In this document: piece after piece, positions 57,303 through 64,000 of the stretch
How the letters are laid out: every line of letters starts with the position of its first letter
Position numbering within the stretch: the first letter of the stretch is position 1
Source of the DNA: Morinoia aosen
Taxonomy: Eukaryota; Arthropoda; Malacostraca; Amphipoda; Talitridae
DNA length: 64,000 nt
Assembly (NCBI GenBank): GCA_030386875.1
Contig: CM059566.1
Span: 44,738,068-44,802,067, forward strand
Reading direction: 5' to 3'
The notes under the pieces: generated by a model
Told to the model about the DNA's origin: nothing
The model's input: the letters and a program-made list of their open reading frames with translations, nothing else
Database searches by the model: none
Position numbers and translations under genes: made by a program

Positions 57303-57687
57303 TTCAGCTCAGAGACTAATGTACTGTAATATTTATTGTGATGCGATGGGACAGCTGGCACTTGAATTTTGTAACCTTCATTGCGATATTATGAGAGTTA
57401 ACGAGGAGCCAGCAGGCCTAGATTACTGCTCTTAATGCCTCTACTACTTCGAAGTCATCATTGATGGCTTCATTAAATAACAAAATTAGCTTTGGTAGAA
57501 TTACCAAAGCGACAACTCAATAGTCTTTAACCCAAGTTGTTAACTGTTATCTTGCCTCTAAGTGCCGAGTCCACACGAGTCTGTTGTGGGTTTCACTGCG
57601 TGACATATTTTGGTCTCGTTCTCCCTTCGCAGTTGCAGTCGTAGGCGAGGCCGGCGTACCGTGCAAACGATCTTATGTGCGCATGCC

Positions 57688-57848
57688 TTTGTTTTACTTA
57701 CTGTCCTTTTTTCCATTCTCCGTTTCGTCTTCAAAATGCACTTTGTATTAGCACGTGTGGTGAAGCATGCTGACTGAAGGCTCCTTTCTTTCTTTGTAAA
57801 ATTTCTGTTGTGGTTAGGTAATCTGAAACTAACTCATTATCTTATTTG
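57688..57848 (+). repeat. family A, copy 16 (decayed 3' part)
   Basis: Fragments AACTTACTGT-like, TGGTTAGGTAATCTGAAACT and AACTCATTATCTTATTTG match the family 3' end. Confidence 0.5.
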
Positions 57849-57901
57849 TTGACTAAGATCCTAAAAATTCACGTTTTAAACTGCAAAGTCATGTGAATAT
57901 T

Positions 57902-58152
57902 TTCTGTTTTCTTTAACAACCGTTTTCAATAATGATTTCTGCTTTTTTATTGATCAATTTAAGCAATGATTTCTGTTTGCTTAACTGACAGTTTTCAATA
58001 ATGATTTTTGTTTTCTTTAGTGACTTCTTTAAACACTGATTTCTGTTTTCTTTAATGACTTTTTTCAACACTGATTTCTGTTTTTTTAATGAATTTTTTC
58101 AGCACTGATTTCTGTTTTCTGATCGTTTTCAACAATGATTTGTTTTCTTACG
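57902..58152. repeat. ~36-bp repeat, about 7 copies
   Basis: TGATTTCTGTTTTCTTTAAT then GACTTTTTTCAACAC, AT-rich and diverged. Confidence 0.85.
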
Positions 58153-58362
58153 TAGCTCATCAGCAACTGCGGTCCGACACAGAACATGACGATCGTGTTT
58201 GAAACAACCTATCCTTATTTTACGTTGACACTGTTCGTTAATGTTATATGTTTGATAATTCTAACATATTCGAATTTAGTTGAGCAATAGATATTCGCAT
58301 CTTTAGTTGATAAGTTGAGTGAAAATATACTGTTCCTGTGCTGAAGATTCATCAATTCTGCT

Positions 58363-58720
58363 CCCCTCATGGGGATACAACTATTGTATCTATGGGAATT
58401 AGCGCTCCCAGGGGGACTATATGAGGGCCCGAGCTAAAGGTTAGGTAGGCTTTCTTTTTGTTGAAATAGAATAGGTTTTTGTTTTATTACGGACCATCTT
58501 TTTTCGGTTCACTGCTGTCCTGTTTTTCAGCACGTACTGCTTTCTTCTTCAACTTTTTCTTGTTTCATGAACTTCTTTCTTAGCTTCCTGTTTCTGTGCA
58601 CCTTGTGCATAGATTCCGCGTTCCCTCAACTCCATACTAAATGGTACCTTCCTCCTTCTTCTCTTAGAACATCTTTGTCGTGGTTAAGGGAGGCTAAAAC
58701 TTTCTTTTATAATAATAATA
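58363..58720 (+). repeat. family A, copy 17 (best-preserved)
   Basis: Complete short-subtype copy, the best reference: GGGGATACAACTATTGTATC, GGGAATTAGCGCTCCCAGGG, TTCTTTTTGTTGAAATAG, CACTGCTGTCCTGTTTTTCA, CACCTTGTGCATAGATTCCG, TTAAGGGAGGCTAAAAC. Confidence 0.85.
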
Positions 58721-60559
58721 ATTATCATCAATTCTGTTCTTGTTTTGTGGATGATCGTTTTTACAGCCAAACGGTTCAGCGGGAAGTGGCCATTGTTGTT
58801 TTGTTGATCACCTTTTCTGTAATTGCACTCAGAGTGATGTTCGTATTTTTATTCGATGGGTCACATTCATTGGAAAATTGCGTAAGCCACGTTTTAACTT
58901 TTTCCATCAGAAGTGAAAGTAGCCTTACTATTTGATTTATTTCATTTATGTTGAAGAAAAAGAATAAGTTGCGTCACTAATTTCTCCAGCAGGATTTAAT
59001 GCAGCCTTGTAACGTAATAAATTCTATCAGTATTGTGTGACTGATTTTCAAGCGTCCGGTTTTTACTTTTTATTCGCATACCAAGTCGATGAGTGGAAGT
59101 TTAGTAAAAAAAAATTTGCGTAAGTCGCATTTCAATTTTCCTAGCAAAAGTTGATGCAGTCTTGTTTAATTTATTTCGTTTGTGTTGTGGGCCTGATACT
59201 CAGGCATCAAGTCTTTAATTTAGAGGAGCAGGAGCCGCACGTGAGCATGTCGGTCTCCAGCGCCACAATTCCTAATTTGACGAACCCAAAGCATGCCCTC
59301 CGCGTAGCAGTCGACAGGGCGTCCGCGAGAACTGTCTCCCATCGACGCATTTTACTGCCAATCTGTGCCTCCTATCAAACTTTTATACCCCTTTTAAAAA
59401 CTCACAAATTCGTAAAAAAGGCGCTCGCAAAGTCGCCAGTTCACGCATTCGGGTCTTGGAAAACACGCATGGGTAAATAGAGCGCTGCCTGCATTGCAAA
59501 TTTGCCTCCCACTTTTTTTTAGAGCTTCGAAAACTGTAAAAGAAAAATCAACTGTAGAATACCGTTGCTCAGGTTGCTCGCCTTTTTGTAATTTCACCAA
59601 AAATTCTGGTCCCCCAAGCTTCGGTTTTTTTCTCTCGCGGTTCTGTTGCGATTGAAATTGCCTTCAGAAGCCCTGGAATGGCGCGCCCTGTAGTTTATGC
59701 ATCGAATCAGCTCCGTCCAAAGAAAGATGACGCTTCACTTCCGCTGCTCGGCCTGGCACTGGAGTATGGCTCCGGTGTTCCTAAGCCACACGCGCTAAAA
59801 AAGACGGCTAGTTGGAAACTGGAGGCAAGACCGACTGTAAGCACAGTTTCATATCACATTACGTGACTGTTTTCCAATTCAGGAGAGGTACTTTTCTTCA
59901 ATCAAACAATTATTAGGGTGTGGCAGATAGCGAAAGTGGTACGCATTATATTCTTATTTTTTTTATATTTCACAAGGTGTGAGTGTAAAATAACGACGAA
60001 GAATCGATTTAAACTCTAAAACGTTTCGGATCACGCGATTCACATCCCAAGAATCTAATGCACGTTTTTTGAGTGCTCCGAAAGCGCTGAAAAAAAATAT
60101 TAATTTTGATTGGTTTTCACAATGATACACAAATGAATCCAGATACGTTTACGGTTAGCATAACGCCAGGAATCAGATGAGACCATCGTATTTTAAATAA
60201 AATAAATGTGTTATGCATACCAATACTTTTACGCTCCAACGCTAAAGGTAACCTAGCTGAAACTTAACTTCTTAACTTTTAATAAAAATGAACTGGTGTA
60301 CGGAGCTTCTGTCATGGTATGGGATGTCCGAATAATAAGCGAGAACATTTTTGACGCTAAGCACTTGTGGCCTAGCACGTTGCTATTCGGCTATAAAAAT
60401 ACGTTCGTTTAATGGAATATATTTCGTTTCTCCATGGATCATTCAATAGGGTAACCTGGGTAATGGGCATCAAAGTACTATAATACACTTGTTACCATGT
60501 CTCTGTTACACTAGTTCATGTAACTATTGGTGTAATTATTATTTCTGTTACTGTCGTAT
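58721..60559. other. anonymous intronic sequence
   Basis: ORFs at 59151-59480 and 59678-59866 are locally GC-rich but unrecognised. Confidence 0.5.
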
Positions 60560-61010
60560 ATGTAACTGTAACACCCGTCAGAGCACCACCCGTCAGTGCG
60601 TCGTATTTGTTACTGTAACACACGGTACTGTAACACCTGGTTCTGTAACACCTGTCAGTGCGACACCCGTCAGTGCGACACCCGTCAGCGCGACACCCGT
60701 CAGTGCGACACCCGTCAGCGCGACACCCGTCAGCGCGACACCCGTCAGTGCGACACCCGTCAGTGCGACACCCGTCAGTGCGACACCCGTCAGTGCGACA
60801 CCCGTCAGTGCGACACCCGTCAGTGCGACACCCGTCAGTGCGACACCCGTCAGTGCGACACCCGTCAGTGCGACACCCGTCAGTGCGACACCCGTCAGTG
60901 CGACACCCGTCAGTGCGACACCCGTCAGTGCGACACCCGTCAGTGCGACACCCGTCAGTGCGACACCCGTCAGTGCGACACCCGTCAGTGCGACACCCGT
61001 CAGTGCAACA
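60560..61010. repeat. 15-bp minisatellite, about 28 copies
   Basis: CGACACCCGTCAGTG is almost invariant from 60660 to 61005, with decayed relatives to the left. The homogeneity suggests recent expansion. Open frames (VSATP, RQCDT and RHPSV repeats) are artefacts of a stop-free unit divisible by three. Confidence 0.95.
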
Positions 61011-61162
61011 CCACTTGCTGTTACAGGGTCACCATGCGAGTATTAAACCAGCGATACCGATGTCGACTCTAAAATCATTAACCCTGTCAGCAAAAACCAA
61101 TACAGTGTTTTTGAGCAGCCCACTTTACGTGCTTTAGACACTGAAACTACCTCAGTTCCCAC

Positions 61163-61229
61163 CTCTCTGGTGTACGCTCGGTAGGTGGTCCAGCACCATG
61201 CCCACGAACGGGTTAGACTGGCGACCTTC
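61163..61229 (-). CDS. carbonic anhydrase-related protein, internal exon (67 bp)
   Basis: This exon has 22 codons plus one base. It starts at acceptor GTTACCCACAG and ends at donor AGAG|GTGGGA. The upstream exon ends in phase 0 and this one begins in phase 0, so FLK runs directly into EGRQSNPFVGMVLDHLPSVH. In CA10-type proteins the equivalent stretch also contains SNPF followed by a helix, and most alpha-CAs have a short exon here. The single leftover G pairs with the GC that opens the exon at 54099, giving glycine. The preceding intron is about 1.0 kb. The following one is about 7.1 kb and holds a 15-bp minisatellite, two family A pieces, several other arrays, MITEs, a foldback element and two unassigned exon candidates. 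Confidence 0.85.
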
Positions 61230-62255
61230 CTGTGGGTAACGAGAAAAAACTGTGAAAACACACATTGCAAGTGAGGTTGAAGTATTTCTAGACCCGTTTT
61301 TCTTATCACTACATTCATTGATTTAGGAATAACTTGGAAGCCTATGTGATCAAGCTATGCCTTGGGGATAACCTCCATTATTAAAGCCTGCTTTTATTTC
61401 TAATGCGTGTGTCGACCAACGTGAGCTGGACGAGCTCGTGTTGTAAAGTGAAGGCTCCAAGAAGTCTTTTAGAGGAAAATACATTGGAAGCCTTTGATTG
61501 AGAAACCTTTTCTTCCGTAGAACCTATAGTGAGAAATTTCCATTTTCTTTTTTGACAGAAAAATGTCTACGCACACGATTACAGCCTGTGCATGCGCAGA
61601 GTTAAATATTATTTGAATGACCGACCACTTAAAATAGAGTTGTCTAAATATCATTTGCTGATTGATATAGTGTTTGTGAGTCGTAAGGTAAGTTCGCGGT
61701 GATCAAATCGAATAATGCTGTAAACGGTTTACGGCATCGGAGTGTGAAACAAGCAGCATCTTGTCGACACTTGGCAACGGGAACAGTTAGGGTCACCTTG
61801 CCGAAAGACGAATTCATGAGAGGGAAATCACATTTCAAGACACGATTTGCAGGATATGTTTTTCGTTGTTCCTTTACTATAGGTGGAACGAGGCAAAACA
61901 TGAACCCAAAAATGGCCCCAACTTTTATAAATCATTCACCTCATCGCAGAGGTTCAACCATGAGCGTATCATATGTTCTTTTGAGTCGACTTGAGTACGC
62001 TACGTCCTACATGTCAAGTTCGGTCTTCTTCTAAGGAAATTTGAGCAAAGATTTTCAGCACCCAGTAGTTCTGAAAGGTTACCAGTAGCTGAGTTCATCT
62101 CACGTTCAAATGTTACTTGAAAAAAGCCCAAATTTGATATAGTATGCAACGCAGCCAAGTTGTCACAAAAGAACTTACGGCGCCGGATGTACCTCTACGA
62201 CAACGTAAATCATTTGCCAATTCAGCTCTAACCATGAGATAAAATTGTATCTTAC

Positions 62256-62351
62256 CTTCAAGAAAATGGCCACCGCTGCCACGCCATTTGCTCTGTCTGA
62301 TGCCTCCGAAAAATTTCTGTAGAGATCCATGTTGTAGAAGTAAAGCTGGAC
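62256..62351 (-). CDS. carbonic anhydrase-related protein (CA10/CA11-like), internal exon
   Basis: This 96-bp minus-strand exon (32 codons, phase 0 at both ends) is the most upstream identified exon of an alpha-carbonic-anhydrase-family gene. It starts after a clear acceptor (TTCCCCTGTGGACAG) and ends at the strong donor AAG|GTAAGA. The peptide begins VQLYFYNMDLYRNFSEAS and ends AIFLK, the segment that in active enzymes reads roughly ELHLVHWN..LY..F.EA...NG.AVLAVF. The third zinc-ligand histidine of active enzymes falls at the Q of VQL. The same substitution, in the same EVQL context, characterises CA10/CA11, which are secreted or membrane-associated and not catalytic; that role is family knowledge. 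The exons carrying the other two zinc histidines and any signal peptide would lie beyond base 64000. The family assignment is firm; the CA10/11 subgroup rests on VQL, SNPF and the PPC motif of a later exon. Confidence 0.87.
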
Positions 62352-64000
62352 CTGTCCACAGGGGAACATAAAGGATTTATCAAGACAGAAGTGATCGCCT
62401 GGGAAATTGAGTTTGTGAAAACATTGCGTGGCGTGATTCTATTCGATAGGTGTAATTCCATTATAATAGCGTTATGCAGTAGAGCAACGTGATGAGTTAA
62501 CTTGACCGGTTGAATAATTATTTGTGTGCTGGTTTAATCGTGAGTGAAGTGTACAAAAAAAGTTGCTGGTAACCAAAATAAGATACATAGTACGGAAATA
62601 TTTTGATTACCTTGGTATTTTTTCATTCCATTATTAAACTCATTGATACTATTCTTTCCCGTATAATACAGAAGCAACGTGCAGTTTTAATAAAACAAAA
62701 AAATTTATTATGTTAATGAAAAATATGTTGTACATACGGTAATTATCTTTTATTACTGCGGTAGCTAAGGGACAACTGAAATAAGGTAGAAGTTATAACG
62801 TTTGAGCAATTTACACTTTTAAATTAGTTGAATTTTTACATGTCACTTTCCAACACCACGCTACCCAGGATATCTCACACGAGGTGCATACCGTTACCCA
62901 TTTACGTGAATGGTGGTCCATTTATGCTCCCGTTCATGTTTTCATTTATCGTCCATTATCCAAGTAGCCATAGAGTCACGTGCCCATTCACCCAATTTAT
63001 GAGCACATTTTATATCACTACATTGTTCTACACCCACAATTGTTAAGGTGTGTGTTGGCACTGCACGACGTGGAGTTTGCATTTAACGTCTATTTAAAAT
63101 GATTTCATTGTTGCATTCCTCTACATTGGCAGCTTTCGAGATCGGTGTTTTGGACTCGGGGAAGTTTCAATTTGTTGTTCATTTTGAATTGTTTTATTAC
63201 TGCATTTCTCTGCAGTCACAACTTTTAATTTTTAAGGTCAGTTTTGGTACTGCACCTCGTGGAGTCTAATTTTATTTTCCAAGTTTAAAACGGTTGATCA
63301 TATTATATCTCTTCCTTTTTAAGTTCAAAAACCATGATTAAGAAAGTTTTTAGTGCTCTAACAATTTTTACATTTTTTATATTACTCATTTTTTCAAGTG
63401 TTCGATTGTGTAACTCTTAGAGCAGATACTACGCACGTAGCTGTAATTTTGTTGTTATTCTTCAAAAATATTTCACAAGAAAGTAATGCAAATTGAATTC
63501 ATGAGTTAGTTCTTAATCTGTATAAGGCCTCTAATGTTTAGAATGATGACAGCTGCTCGTAGACCAGCTGCTTCTAAACAAAGCTGAGTTTTAGCTGTGT
63601 GCCCGACCAAAGCACTTCTAAAAAATAAAGGCGGAATCTGAAGCACGCTATTTAACTTAGTGTGTTATAAAATGCGCATCAGTCCAATTATTTAGCACCA
63701 ATTATAATAAAAGTCTTGTTCTTCCGACAAATGTAAACGCTAAGTTTTATTGCAGCTTTGACTTAATTTTATTGCCTCCGTAAAGCGCATCTTTGCCTTA
63801 AAAAAATTACTGCTCAGCAAGCTGCCGCAATGCCGTGACGAAGTCCCCTTTTCTTTGTGCAATAAAATTCAATTGGTTCCATCAAGAGCTGGAGAAGTGA
63901 GGCTCCTTGAAGCATAACCTTAAAATTGATAACCCTTCTTAATTTTTGTTGTTCCAAAGCAGCTTCGTTTACGGCCGTCGTTCGAATCAAACGAACGACT
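62352..64000. other. anonymous AT-rich sequence, probable intron
   Basis: Upstream intron of the carbonic-anhydrase-related gene. No further alpha-CA exon (HFHWG or GSEH motif) is visible up to the window edge. Confidence 0.6.

Noticed and set aside
60489..61137. ORFs with VSATP, RQCDT and RHPSV repeats
   Set aside because: A stop-free 15-bp unit read in three frames; no flanking gene signals.

Overview
The window is animal nuclear DNA. The evidence is spliced exons with consensus splice sites, a non-LTR retrotransposon reverse transcriptase, Helitron 5' ends, TTAA-flanked piggyBac-type MITEs, foldback elements and more than twenty unrelated minisatellites in an AT-rich background. The mixture suggests an arthropod, perhaps a crustacean, but the sequence alone does not fix the species. 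There are no operons, rRNA genes or CRISPR loci.

The one host gene I can identify is on the minus strand of the right half: four exons (62256-62351, 61163-61229, 53948-54099, 48351-48476) of an alpha-carbonic-anhydrase-family protein. It most resembles the catalytically inactive carbonic anhydrase-related proteins CA10/CA11, because the position of the third zinc-binding histidine is glutamine. Codon phases agree at every junction. The 5' exons lie beyond base 64000 and the 3' end is not resolved.

The best-preserved mobile gene is a 5'-truncated but uninterrupted LINE reverse transcriptase (24404-26086, plus strand) with a short 3' UTR and an ATGT tail. Other mobile material: (i) a ~340-bp dispersed family, here 'family A', at 17 loci, mostly on the plus strand, with two internal subtypes; (ii) five ~210-240-bp MITEs, 'family B', with TTAA ends, one nested inside a family A copy and two sharing one TTAA; (iii) a 624-bp element with near-identical 163-bp inverted repeats, inserted in another family A copy; (iv) two foldback elements; (v) three Helitron 5' ends, one followed by an ORF of 23-residue repeats; (vi) an LTR-retrotransposon leader-like segment with four tandem primer-binding-site-like units, the last matching the classical tRNA-Lys3 site.

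Region by region: 1-9.8 kb is mostly anonymous AT-rich DNA with family A copies, a tRNA-like remnant at 4.66 kb and a small array at 2.15 kb. 9.8-11 kb is a 31-bp minisatellite between two candidate minus-strand exons. 12-24 kb is family A, one MITE and anonymous sequence. 24.4-29.5 kb is the LINE, LTR-like leader, Helitron ends and foldback. 30-34.9 kb holds 43-bp, 42-bp and ~15-bp arrays flanked by candidate exons. 35-41 kb is dense family A plus the 624-bp element, Helitron and a 20-bp array. 41.6-64 kb is the carbonic-anhydrase-related gene, its repeat-filled introns, MITEs and more arrays.

The least expected pattern is architectural. Many minisatellites abut short GC-rich, exon-like islands, and several repeat units carry splice-donor-like or acceptor-like sequence, as if arrays grew out of exon-intron junctions. 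It is clearest beside the last identified carbonic-anhydrase exon. Apart from the four carbonic-anhydrase exons and the LINE, every coding call is tentative: it rests on open frame, splice-site quality and GC-rich composition, without recognised homology.
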